Of a stretch of DNA of 6,799 nt, positions 1 through 5,758 are shown one piece after another. Numbering within the stretch: the first letter of the stretch is position 1; every line of letters begins with the position of its first letter. The stretch covers positions 1 through 6,799 of the forward strand of contig JAHWJN010000073.1 in NCBI GenBank assembly GCA_019348395.1. The letters are read 5' to 3'. The notes under the pieces are model-generated. The model searched no databases. It was not told the origin of the DNA and worked only from the letters and a program-made list of their open reading frames with translations. The DNA is from Chloroflexota bacterium. Its GTDB lineage: Bacteria; Chloroflexota; Limnocylindria; QHBO01. Both the position numbers and the translations under genes were made by a program.

Positions 1-901
1 ACGCCTGGGAACTGGCCGGCAGCGCGGCGATCGCCGCGCTCGCCGCCGACAGGTCCTCCGCGGTGAGCAGGTCGTGGACGGTGGCCCCGACCTCGGTCCG
101 CAGCTCCGCCTTGAGGTCGGGGTCGGCAGCCGGTCGGTCGCCCGCGAGGACCGGCTCGGCGAATGCCTCCCGCAGGGCCTCGCGGTCACCCCGATCGGTG
201 ACCTGGTCGAGGAGGAAGCGCAGGTACACCTCGCGCGCGAGTGGCGTCGGGGTCCACGGCACCGCCATGCCGTCATCGTCGAGGTACGCGTGCGCGGCGA
301 CCGATGCCAGGTACGTCGTCGCGTCGGCGAAGGCGCCGAAGGCATTCACCCACCGCACCTGGTCCTGGATGCGCGGGTCACTCGCGGCGCGCAGGGCGAG
401 CGATCCCCCGACGCTGAACCCGACGATGCCGAGCCGCTGGCGATCAACTTCGGGACGGGCGGCCAGGAGCTGGAAGGCGTGGACGACACCGGCGATCTCG
501 CCCACCTCCAGCCGGCCCTCGAGCAGCGTGCGTGAGTCCGGGACGACGACCACCACCCCGGTCCGGGCGAGCCCTTCCGCGACCCGCGCGATGGCCGGGT
601 GGTTGCGCCCCAGGTTGTTGACCCCGAAGACCAGCAGCATGCCGCCGGCCGGGCGCTGCGCGGACGCCCACGCGGGAAGCCAGACCTCGGCGAGGTCCGG
701 CTCCTGGCCCCGCTCCGCAGCGCGGTACGGCCGGCTCTCGCGCCGCGGATCGTCGCTGAACCAGTCGAGCGGCTTGGGACCGGCGTCGAGAAGCGTCGGC
801 AGCATGGCGGCGGTCTGGACCGCCACGCGGGTGGGCTCCCAGGCGACGACCAGGACGATGACGACCAGGAGCACGATGCCGATGCGTCCGCGGCGTCCCA
901 T
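1..901 (-). CDS. Membrane-anchored alpha/beta hydrolase, N-terminal 300 residues (runs off window edge)
   Basis: Partial gene with no stop before base 1. The start is bounded: an in-frame TAG lies 9-11 nt upstream of the ATG at 901. Residues 7-21 form a hydrophobic signal anchor after MGRRGR, so the enzyme is probably tethered outside the membrane or exported. The fold is read from a central strand (GGMLLVFGVNNLGRN, about residues 86-100), another (VVVVVPDSR, 116-124), and the nucleophile elbow GFSVGGS with Ser163 in G-x-S-x-G, followed by a helix (LALRAA). The segment after about 190 looks like a helical lid. The catalytic Asp and His would lie past the window edge, so the triad cannot be confirmed. 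It resembles dienelactone hydrolase or esterase-type proteins; the substrate is unknown. It is divergent from the anti-sigma gene. There is no Shine-Dalgarno close to the start; see the leaderless-promoter entry. The family call is fairly secure, the specific activity is not. Confidence 0.75.
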   Translation of the reverse strand, partial: MGRRGRIGIVLLVVIVLVVAWEPTRVAVQTAAMLPTLLDAGPKPLDWFSDDPRRESRPYRAAERGQEPDLAEVWLPAWASAQRPAGGMLLVFGVNNLGRNHPAIARVAEGLARTGVVVVVPDSRTLLEGRLEVGEIAGVVHAFQLLAARPEVDRQRLGIVGFSVGGSLALRAASDPRIQDQVRWVNAFGAFADATTYLASVAAHAYLDDDGMAVPWTPTPLAREVYLRFLLDQVTDRGDREALREAFAEPVLAGDRPAADPDLKAELRTEVGATVHDLLTAEDLSAASAAIAALPASSQA

Positions 902-907
902 CGGCCC

Positions 908-913
908 ATGCTA
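908..913 (-). promoter_or_regulatory. Possible -10 box for a leaderless alpha/beta hydrolase mRNA
   Basis: On the minus strand TAGCAT matches the TANNNT form of a -10 element and ends 6 nt before the ATG at 901. Transcription would therefore begin at or next to the start codon, which fits the lack of a ribosome binding site. No -35 match is visible at the usual spacing, so this is only a candidate. Confidence 0.3.
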
Positions 914-945
914 CGCGACCTGATCCGAGCCGCCGCTGCCCGCGT

Positions 946-1767
946 ATGTGGAGTGTGACCAATGACTGCGACCATATTGCCCGGCTCGCCTCCGGGTGGG
1001 CGCTCGGCGCCCTCGACCCGGACGAGGCGGACGACCTGCGCCGGCATCTCGCGTCGTGCGGCCGGTCGCACGACGAGCTGCGGGAGGCCCTCGCCGTCGC
1101 GGCGGCACTCGGCGACGCGGTGCCGCGCGCCGATACCCCCTCACCGGCCCTCCGGTCCCGCGTGGTGGCCGCCGCGCGGGCCGACGGCGACGACCGCGCC
1201 ACCACCGCGATCCGCGCCGTCATCCCGCCGGCCGCGACGGCGCGCCGTGGACTGCCGTGGCGCAGCCTCGCCGTCGGTGCATCCGCGCTCGCCGTGGCCG
1301 CGAGCCTGGCGCTCGCGGTCCTGGTCGGGGAGACCGGCGCGCTCCGCGATCGCATCGCTCAGCTCGAGGCCGAGAGAGTCGCCGTCTCGACCGACCTCGC
1401 CAGCGCGCGCTCCTGGATCGACCGTGCCGTGGCACGCGGCGCGAGCGCCTACTTCATGAAGGGCGAAGGCGACGCCCGACAGGCGAGCTTCATGCTCGTC
1501 GTGGAGCCCGACGCGGCCGGCGCGATGCTCCTCATGAGCGGCCTGCCCGCGCTCAGCCGCGACCAGACCTATGAGCTGTGGGTCGAGCGCGATGGCGAGG
1601 TCGTCGGGGTCGGCACGTTCCGCCCCGACGCCGGCGGACTTGCCGCGGTCGCCATCGATGACAGCCTGGTGGGGATCCGGCATGCGATGGTCACGGTCGA
1701 GCCGGACGGCGGGTCGACCCGGCCGAGCGGGGGCGACGTGGTCATGCAGGGCGAGCTCGGGATCTAA
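946..1767 (+). CDS. RskA-like anti-sigma factor (membrane-spanning)
   Basis: 273-residue protein that should sequester an ECF sigma factor at the inner face of the membrane. Residues 8-45 form an N-terminal anti-sigma domain (C8, then the typical WALGALDPDEADDLRRHL stretch). Residues 107-127 are a single transmembrane helix, 130-160 a short coiled-coil-like juxtamembrane part, and 165-270 the extracytoplasmic RskA C-terminal domain (MSGLPALSRDQTYELWVERDG and VTVEPDGGSTRPSG are its hallmarks). The zinc-finger signature is imperfect: the usual H-x3-C-x2-C reads H34-x3-C38-x2-S41, with H42 directly after. No sigma-factor gene sits next to it; the upstream neighbour is a divergent hydrolase. The start is uncertain: ATG 946 has no Shine-Dalgarno, and GTG 955 would also keep the whole domain. 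The stop codon overlaps the stop of the convergent membrane gene. Confidence 0.85.
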   Translation: MWSVTNDCDHIARLASGWALGALDPDEADDLRRHLASCGRSHDELREALAVAAALGDAVPRADTPSPALRSRVVAAARADGDDRATTAIRAVIPPAATARRGLPWRSLAVGASALAVAASLALAVLVGETGALRDRIAQLEAERVAVSTDLASARSWIDRAVARGASAYFMKGEGDARQASFMLVVEPDAAGAMLLMSGLPALSRDQTYELWVERDGEVVGVGTFRPDAGGLAAVAIDDSLVGIRHAMVTVEPDGGSTRPSGGDVVMQGELGI

Positions 1768-2804
1768 GCCGTTCGGGGCTTCTCGATCCGCTCCTCGGCA
1801 TCCTGTCCGTCCGCCCGGCGCGAGGCCGCCTGCTCCACCTGGAGCCGGAGCCGATAGAGGACGTTCCACTCGTCGCCGCCGAGGCTCTCCGTGTCCATTC
1901 GATCCTGGATCTCGTCGAGCCGTGCCCTCATCGCGTCGACGCCGCCGTTCGCCGACTCGTGCGCCTCCATGAGGGCGTCCTCGATCTCCTGCGCGTCGTC
2001 GCTCCAGGTCAGGTACGCGTTGGAGAACGCCAGCTCGCGCCCGACGGCGGCACGAAGGCGGTACGTATCCTCCTTCGGTCCGGTGATCGAGATGTTGGTG
2101 GCATAGGTGTAGATCTGGACGTCGCCCGCCTCGAGCCGCATCGGCTCCCCTCGGACGATCGCTCCGAGCAGATGCTCCACGGCGTAGCCCACGGTACGCA
2201 TCGGCCATGCCTTCATGCCGGTCAGCTTCCCGACGGAGACGTCGTCGACGCCGATCGAGCGCAGCGCGTCACGCACCGCATCCACGAGGTCGTCGTCGTC
2301 ACTCCCCTGCCGCATGACGAGCGGCACCTGGACGAACTTGCGCTTCTCCCGCCACCGCTGGAAGAGCAGGATCGGAGTGAAGAGGAACATCTGGAGGACC
2401 GACAGGCCGAGCATCAGCGTCGCGTGATAGCTGCGCGGCAGGAGTCGCAGCCAGGTCGCGACATCGCGCTCGGGATGGAACCCCCCGTAGACGGCCACGG
2501 CCGCGACCGCGGGCGGCAGAGCGACCAGCCCGGCCATCAGGCCCAGCCAGTGGTACCAGACGACGTCGAAGTCATCGTCGATGACGCCGGCAGATTCGAG
2601 GACCGCGCTGCCGATCATCGGGATGGCGAAGCCGACGATCACCACGATCCAGGCGACGGCCATGAGGCTCACCACCGAGAGCAGCCGCCCCTGGCGGCCC
2701 GGGACCTCGCCGAAATAGAGCGCGGTCGCCCAGCTCAGCGCGAAGCGGGCCGATCGGCTGATCGCCTGCCAGGCCAGGAGCAGCACGAATGGGAGGAACG
2801 GCAC
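1764..2804 (-). CDS. Multi-pass membrane protein of unknown function with cytosolic C-terminal domain
   Basis: 346 residues, family not recognised. Hydrophobic segments lie at about 3-14 (short), 42-66, 86-106 and 128-149. Residues 150-346 are soluble and begin with a basic patch (RWREKRK), which by the positive-inside rule places the tail in the cytosol. The tail contains an acidic run (SDDDDLVDAV, 168-177), a predicted beta-rich part (DVQIYTYATNISITG, 228-242) and a helical charged end. The start is GTG at 2804; no good Shine-Dalgarno is seen, and no ATG gives a sensible alternative. It starts 28 nt after the VOC gene stop on the same strand and is probably the last gene of the RlpA-Rpf-VOC operon. 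Its TAG (1766-1764) overlaps the TAA (1765-1767) of the convergent anti-sigma gene. Confidence 0.7.
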   Translation of the reverse strand: MPFLPFVLLLAWQAISRSARFALSWATALYFGEVPGRQGRLLSVVSLMAVAWIVVIVGFAIPMIGSAVLESAGVIDDDFDVVWYHWLGLMAGLVALPPAVAAVAVYGGFHPERDVATWLRLLPRSYHATLMLGLSVLQMFLFTPILLFQRWREKRKFVQVPLVMRQGSDDDDLVDAVRDALRSIGVDDVSVGKLTGMKAWPMRTVGYAVEHLLGAIVRGEPMRLEAGDVQIYTYATNISITGPKEDTYRLRAAVGRELAFSNAYLTWSDDAQEIEDALMEAHESANGGVDAMRARLDEIQDRMDTESLGGDEWNVLYRLRLQVEQAASRRADGQDAEERIEKPRTA

Positions 2805-2832
2805 GGTCGGCGACCAAGCAATCGATGTGCCG

Positions 2833-3276
2833 TCAGTCGAGGCGCAGGGGCCGGACGGTCATCATCTCGTCGACGCGTCCCTCCCATTCCTCGCGCGGCG
2901 CGTCGCAGAACAGCTCGATCTCGTTCCCATCGGGATCGGCGGTGTAGAGGCTCCTGGTGACGCCGTGGTCGGCCGTGCCCTTCAGCAGTCCGCGATCGGC
3001 GAGGATCCGGTGTGCCCCCTTCACGGCATCCCAGTCGGCGAGCTGGACCGCGACGTGGTAGAGGCCGACGGCGCCCGGCAGCGGCGACGGCGCCGAGTCG
3101 CCGACCCGCAGCAGGGCGAGGTCGTGATGATTCTCGCCGGTGGCGGTCAGAAAGATCATCACGTTGCTCATCTCGCTCGACACGCGGAAGCCGAGCAGGT
3201 CGCGGTAAAAGGCGAGCGAGCGGTCCAGGTCACGGACCTTGAGGACGACGTGGCCCACGCCGATCGGCTGGAGCAT
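2833..3276 (-). CDS. VOC-superfamily metalloenzyme (extradiol dioxygenase/glyoxalase-like)
   Basis: 147-residue single-chain protein with two beta-alpha-beta-beta-beta modules, the usual size for a VOC protein. The first module starts GVGHVVLKVRDLDRSLAFYRD and the second starts at about residue 72 (LYHVAVQLADWDAV). Likely metal ligands are H9, H74 and E121, the last in DPDGNEIEL, with H51 in ENHHDLALL as another candidate. The segment DHGVTRSLYTADPDGNEIE (104-121) is typical of catechol 2,3-dioxygenase (CatE-like) members. The reaction and substrate cannot be told from sequence, because the superfamily also contains lyases, isomerases and thiol-transfer resistance proteins. The ATG at 3276 gives a first strand of normal length. 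It lies 35 nt behind the Rpf-like gene and 28 nt ahead of the membrane protein on the same strand, so co-transcription is likely. Confidence 0.85.
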   Translation of the reverse strand: MLQPIGVGHVVLKVRDLDRSLAFYRDLLGFRVSSEMSNVMIFLTATGENHHDLALLRVGDSAPSPLPGAVGLYHVAVQLADWDAVKGAHRILADRGLLKGTADHGVTRSLYTADPDGNEIELFCDAPREEWEGRVDEMMTVRPLRLD

Positions 3277-3311
3277 GGAGCCGATGCTACCCCAGCCAGC
3301 GAGGGCTCAGG

Positions 3312-3932
3312 TCAGGGCAGACCCAGTTTCGTGCGGCAGGCCGGCCAGGGCGCGTAGCCGCGCGCGGCGCGCAGGCGCTCCGCGACCGCGATCTGCTCTT
3401 CGCGCGTGGCCTGGTGCGGGTACTCGGCGAACTCTCCGCCGCCGTAGTCATGCCACGTGCCGTAGTTGAACTGCAGCCCGCCGTAGTACCCATTGCCGGT
3501 GTTGATCGACCAGTTGCCCCCCGATTCGCACTGCGCGAGGTCGTCCCACACGCTGTCACCGCTGTACGTCGTTGCGCGCGGCTCGGGCGTCGCTCGAACG
3601 ACCGGGCGTGGCGTCGGAGGCGGGGGCGGGGGCGGAGGCGGGGTGGCCACGGCGTGGAGCGTCGCCTCCATTGGCGCCGCGGCGGGCGTCGGCGCGGCCA
3701 TGCGGTCGAGCCGTTCCGGGGCGACGGCGGTGGCGCCGAGCTCCGAGAGGCGCGAGCTCAGCTCGCCACGCTCCAGCGTCGAGTCGGGGATCGGAGTGAG
3801 CGGCAGCAGGCGATCCGCCAGCGCCACCTGGGGCATGGGTGTGGCGGCCGAGCGTGCGGCCAACGGCGCCAGCAGCGCGATTCCCGAGACGCTGAGCACG
3901 GTGAGCAGGAGGATGCGGGTCAGCAGGCTCAT
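3312..3932 (-). CDS. Secreted Rpf-like transglycosylase (resuscitation-promoting factor domain)
   Basis: 206 residues. Residues 1-29 are a signal peptide (MSLLTRILLL then a hydrophobic core ending AARSA), 30-80 a spacer, 81-97 the motif [17 protein letters not shown], 98-120 a polyproline linker (nine prolines in a row), and 126-206 the Rpf domain. The Rpf match is strong: VWDDLAQCESGGNW (128-141), NTGNGYYGGLQF, YPHQATREEQIAVAERL and APWPACRTKLGL. E136 is the expected catalytic glutamate, and C135/C199 should form the conserved disulfide. In other high-GC bacteria such proteins cleave peptidoglycan glycan strands and promote exit from dormancy. The ATG follows the stop of the RlpA-like gene by only 3 nt, with weak Shine-Dalgarno, suggesting translational coupling. 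The N-terminal half is a diverged copy of the same region in the upstream gene. Confidence 0.93.
   Translation of the reverse strand: MSLLTRILLLTVLSVSGIALLAPLAARSAATPMPQVALADRLLPLTPIPDSTLERGELSSRLSELGATAVAPERLDRMAAPTPAAAPMEATLHAVATPPPPPPPPPTPRPVVRATPEPRATTYSGDSVWDDLAQCESGGNWSINTGNGYYGGLQFNYGTWHDYGGGEFAEYPHQATREEQIAVAERLRAARGYAPWPACRTKLGLP
3642..3692 (-). repeat. Conserved linker motif, copy in the Rpf-like gene
   Basis: Encodes [17 protein letters not shown] (residues 81-97), directly before the polyproline run. It aligns without gaps to 4356-4406 in the RlpA-like gene: 14 of 17 residues identical, and 36 of 51 bases identical by hand count. It is the best-preserved part of the duplicated N-terminal halves. 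Confidence 0.8.
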
Positions 3933-3935
3933 CGG

Positions 3936-4670
3936 TCAGTCGCCCAGGTGAAGGGTGATGGTGATGATGCCGGCACTTCGCGGAGCGTCCGTCACGAGCG
4001 CCCAGGCCGTGGCCGACAGGTCGGCAATGCGCTGGTTCGAAGTGCCCCAGTAACAGCCGCAGTAGTCCACCACCGGCAGCTCGACGCAGCGGTCGGCGCA
4101 GACGGTCACGTGTCCGACGACGCCGCGGCCGCCGGCACCGCCGAGGGCGCCGGGCAGGGCGACGAACGCGTCGGCCGGGGTGAAGCCGGCCGGGCAGGTC
4201 CCGACCTTGTGGCAGTACCACGACGCGCGCCCGGTGAGGGTGTCGCCGCTCGGTGCCGGGACCGGCGCAGGGGCGGCCGCGCGGGGAGCGCTCGCGGCGG
4301 TCGGGGCACTTGCGGGCGCGGGGGCGGGAGTTCGGACTGGCGGCGGAGGCGGCGGGGTCGCCTTCGCGACCAACGTGGCCTGCATGGGCGCGGCCGCCGG
4401 GGTCGGCAGCGCAACCGTGACGAGGATCTCGGACGGGGTTCGCGCCGTCAGCGCGGCACGCGAGCGGTGGGCCGGGACGGCCCGCGCGGTGAGCGCTCCG
4501 CGCTCGAGGCCGAGCGACGCGACGGGGGCGGCGTCAGCCACCGCCAGGAGCGGCGCGATCTCGGCGGCGGGCTCGGTGATGGCGGAGCGTGCGGTCAGAG
4601 GTGCGAGGGCCGCGATGCCCAGGGCACTCACGGCGGTCAGTGCGGCGACGCGCCGCAGGAGGTCCGGCAA
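3936..4670 (-). CDS. Secreted RlpA-like double-psi beta-barrel protein, cysteine-rich
   Basis: 244 residues. Residues 1-30 are a signal peptide (core ending LAPLTARSA), 31-88 a spacer, 89-105 the motif [17 protein letters not shown], 106-142 a Pro/Ala-rich linker, and 146-244 a DPBB domain. The domain begins TGRASWYC and contains [20 protein letters not shown] (201-220), which matches the RlpA pattern of an Asp-containing strand followed by RxIDLS; D202 and D217 are the equivalents. Six cysteines (153, 159, 191, 195, 204, 206) suggest three disulfides, fitting an exported protein. The histidine of the classical RlpA AAHxTLPFG segment is not seen, so it may bind or loosen peptidoglycan rather than cleave it. 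The start is TTG at 4670, with no ATG or GTG nearby upstream. Alignment to the paralogous N-terminus of the Rpf-like protein, within one residue, supports it. First gene of the probable minus-strand operon. Confidence 0.82.
   Translation of the reverse strand: MPDLLRRVAALTAVSALGIAALAPLTARSAITEPAAEIAPLLAVADAAPVASLGLERGALTARAVPAHRSRAALTARTPSEILVTVALPTPAAAPMQATLVAKATPPPPPPVRTPAPAPASAPTAASAPRAAAPAPVPAPSGDTLTGRASWYCHKVGTCPAGFTPADAFVALPGALGGAGGRGVVGHVTVCADRCVELPVVDYCGCYWGTSNQRIADLSATAWALVTDAPRSAGIITITLHLGD
4356..4406 (-). repeat. Conserved linker motif, copy in the RlpA-like gene
   Basis: Encodes [17 protein letters not shown] (residues 89-105), directly before a six-proline run. It is the partner of the copy at 3642-3692; only E/Q, H/V and V/K differ, while most codons have drifted. 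Confidence 0.8.
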
Positions 4671-4698
4671 TAGAATCGTTACCCGATACGTGATCCGA

Positions 4699-4733
4699 CC
4701 GGCACGGTCAGTGCAGCCGATGACCCGTGCCGG
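4699..4733. promoter_or_regulatory. Inverted repeat in divergent promoter region (operator or hairpin candidate)
   Basis: CCGGCACGG at 4699-4707 and CCGTGCCGG at 4725-4733 are perfect 9-bp reverse complements. Three more pairs (TCA 4708-4710 with TGA 4721-4723) extend the stem past one unpaired C at 4724, leaving a 10-nt loop. It lies between the divergent RlpA-like (start 4670) and LOG (start 4787) genes. No T-run follows on either strand, so it does not look like a terminator. A dimeric repressor site is a reasonable inference. Confidence 0.5.
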
Positions 4734-4746
4734 CGAGCGGCCACCC

Positions 4747-4752
4747 TAGCAT
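4747..4752 (+). promoter_or_regulatory. Possible -10 box of the LOG-family gene
   Basis: TAGCAT fits TANNNT and would give a leader of about 28 nt carrying the Shine-Dalgarno. There is no recognisable -35; the right arm of the inverted repeat (4725-4733) occupies that position. Weak candidate. Confidence 0.25.
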
Positions 4753-4776
4753 CCGCCGCTGGACCTGTCGAGCGAG

Positions 4777-4782
4777 AAGGAG
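4777..4782 (+). promoter_or_regulatory. Shine-Dalgarno that fixes the LOG gene start
   Basis: AAGGAG lies 4 nt before the ATG at 4787. It is the only good ribosome binding site in this stretch. It rules out the longer reading from 4727, whose extra 20 residues run back into the inverted repeat. Confidence 0.75.
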
Positions 4783-4786
4783 CCCC

Positions 4787-5608
4787 ATGGCACGCAAGCG
4801 CAAGGAGCCGGAGCACCGTCGCGGAGCCGTCGTCGTCCGCGGCAGGGGAACCACCGACGGACGCACCGAGGACGCCAAGCTTCTCCACTCCCGGGAGCTG
4901 ATCGGCTTCCAGGAGACCGATACGTGGCGGACGCTGCGGATCATGGGCGAGTTCGTCGAGGGCTTCGACGCGCTGGCGGAGGTCGGCCCGGCCATCAGCA
5001 TCTTCGGCTCGGCCAGGGTCGGGCGCCGCAACCGGTACTACGCCGCCGCGCGGCGCCTGGCCGCGGCGCTCGTGAAGGAGAAATTCGCGATCATCACGGG
5101 CGGCGGCCCCGGGATCATGGAGGCGGCGAACCGCGGGGCCAAGGAGGCCGGCGGCCTCTCCATCGGCGCCAACATCGAGCTGCCCTTCGAGCAGGGGCTC
5201 AACGAGTACGTCGACCTCGGCATGGAGTTCCGCTACTTCTTCGTGCGCAAGGTGATGTTCGTGAAGCACGCGGAGGGATTCGTCATCTTCCCCGGCGGCT
5301 TCGGCACGCTCGACGAGCTGTTCGAGGCCCTGACCCTGATCCAGACCCGCAAGGTGGACCACTTCCCCGTCGTGCTCTACGGGAAGGAGTACTGGGAGGG
5401 GATGCTGCAGTGGATCCGGGACAAGCCGCTGTACGAGGAGAAGATCAGCCCCGAGGACCTCGACCTGCTCATCGTGACGAGCGATGTCGACGAGGCGTGC
5501 GAGGCGCTCGTTCGTCATCACCGCTCACGCGAGCAGGCGCGCCGCGAGGCGGCCAGCCAGGAGGCGACGCGGGAGGCCGTCCAGGCGGCCGATGCCGGCA
5601 GAACCTGA
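4787..5608 (+). CDS. LOG-family (TIGR00730) nucleotide 5'-monophosphate phosphoribohydrolase
   Basis: 273 residues, cytosolic Rossmann-fold protein of the family once annotated as lysine decarboxylase. Residues 1-30 are a basic, probably disordered tail (MARKRKEPEHRRG). Residues 34-66 are the helical segment common in the longer bacterial forms, and 69-245 the LOG core. Diagnostic motifs are ISIFGSARV (70-78), TGGGPGIMEAANRGAKEAGG (104-123), FFVRKVMFVKHA (151-162, with R154) and PGGFGTLDE (169-177), which carries the catalytic/binding glutamate. Family members split a nucleoside monophosphate into base and ribose 5-phosphate; the plant and some bacterial ones release cytokinins, while bacterial roles are often nucleotide salvage. 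Which nucleotide is used here cannot be told. Residues 246-273 are a charged tail. The gene appears monocistronic and ends before a strong hairpin. Confidence 0.92.
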   Translation: MARKRKEPEHRRGAVVVRGRGTTDGRTEDAKLLHSRELIGFQETDTWRTLRIMGEFVEGFDALAEVGPAISIFGSARVGRRNRYYAAARRLAAALVKEKFAIITGGGPGIMEAANRGAKEAGGLSIGANIELPFEQGLNEYVDLGMEFRYFFVRKVMFVKHAEGFVIFPGGFGTLDELFEALTLIQTRKVDHFPVVLYGKEYWEGMLQWIRDKPLYEEKISPEDLDLLIVTSDVDEACEALVRHHRSREQARREAASQEATREAVQAADAGRT

Positions 5609-5625
5609 CGCGGCGGGCAAACGAA

Positions 5626-5657
5626 AACGGCCCGGCGGTCGAGCCGCGCGGGCCGTT
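5626..5657. terminator. Bidirectional intrinsic terminator between convergent genes
   Basis: AACGGCCCG (5626-5634) pairs perfectly with CGGGCCGTT (5649-5657). A 4-bp inner stem, GCGG 5635-5638 with CCGC 5644-5647, adds to it around a 5-nt loop, with one bulged G at 5648. On the minus strand the hairpin is followed by TTTTCGTTTG, a proper U-rich tail, so it should stop transcription of the small membrane gene well. On the plus strand the tail is only CGTCGTT, so termination after the LOG gene is weaker. The 69-nt gap between the two stop codons holds little else. Confidence 0.8.
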
Positions 5658-5677
5658 CGTCGTTCCTGGTGCGTGCC

Positions 5678-5752
5678 TCAGCCGATGACGCCGAGCAGCC
5701 ACAGGATGATGATGATGAGCAGAATCGTGCCCACAATCCCGAGTCCGAACAT
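5678..5752 (-). CDS. 24-residue hydrophobic membrane peptide
   Basis: A very small gene: ATG at 5752, TGA at 5680-5678. The peptide starts MFGLGIVGT and continues with a run of Leu/Ile and one Trp, ending LWLLGVIG; it has no charged residue and would form one transmembrane helix. Translation is well supported by AAGGA placed 8 nt before the ATG, and a strong terminator follows the stop. A longer in-frame reading from 5893 would run through the tRNA and is not credible. The GTILLI...LLG pattern recalls the first half of small membrane families such as DUF3309 or Lmo0937-like proteins, but at this length that is only a resemblance. It lies 88 nt behind tRNA-Asp on the same strand and may share its transcript. 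Function unknown. Confidence 0.7.
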   Translation of the reverse strand: MFGLGIVGTILLIIIILWLLGVIG

Positions 5753-5758
5753 GGGGTA

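Noticed and set aside
346..1355. Minus-strand frames of 241 and 303 codons near the left end
   Set aside because: They overlap the alpha/beta hydrolase and anti-sigma genes in other frames and are Arg/Ser/Ala low-complexity; the hydrolase frame has a GxSxG elbow and a signal anchor.
1959..2960. Plus-strand frame of 333 codons opposite the membrane protein and VOC genes
   Set aside because: Asp/His/Arg/Gln-rich antisense shadow; the minus strand carries a clear VOC protein and a protein with proper membrane helices.
3278..3308. Possible terminator between the Rpf-like and VOC genes (GAGCC...GGCTC)
   Set aside because: Only 5 bp with a 21-nt loop and no U-tract.
3604..3645. G-quadruplex in the G-rich plus strand over the polyproline codons
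   Set aside because: Only three tight runs of three or more G; explained by proline codons on the other strand.
3414..4673. Long plus-strand reading frame of 419 codons opposite the RlpA-like and Rpf-like genes
   Set aside because: Arg/Gly-rich shadow of two well-supported minus-strand genes in GC-rich DNA; no domain, no ribosome binding site.
4679..5521. Minus-strand frame of 280 codons opposite the LOG gene
   Set aside because: Antisense to a strongly conserved protein; composition typical of shadow frames.
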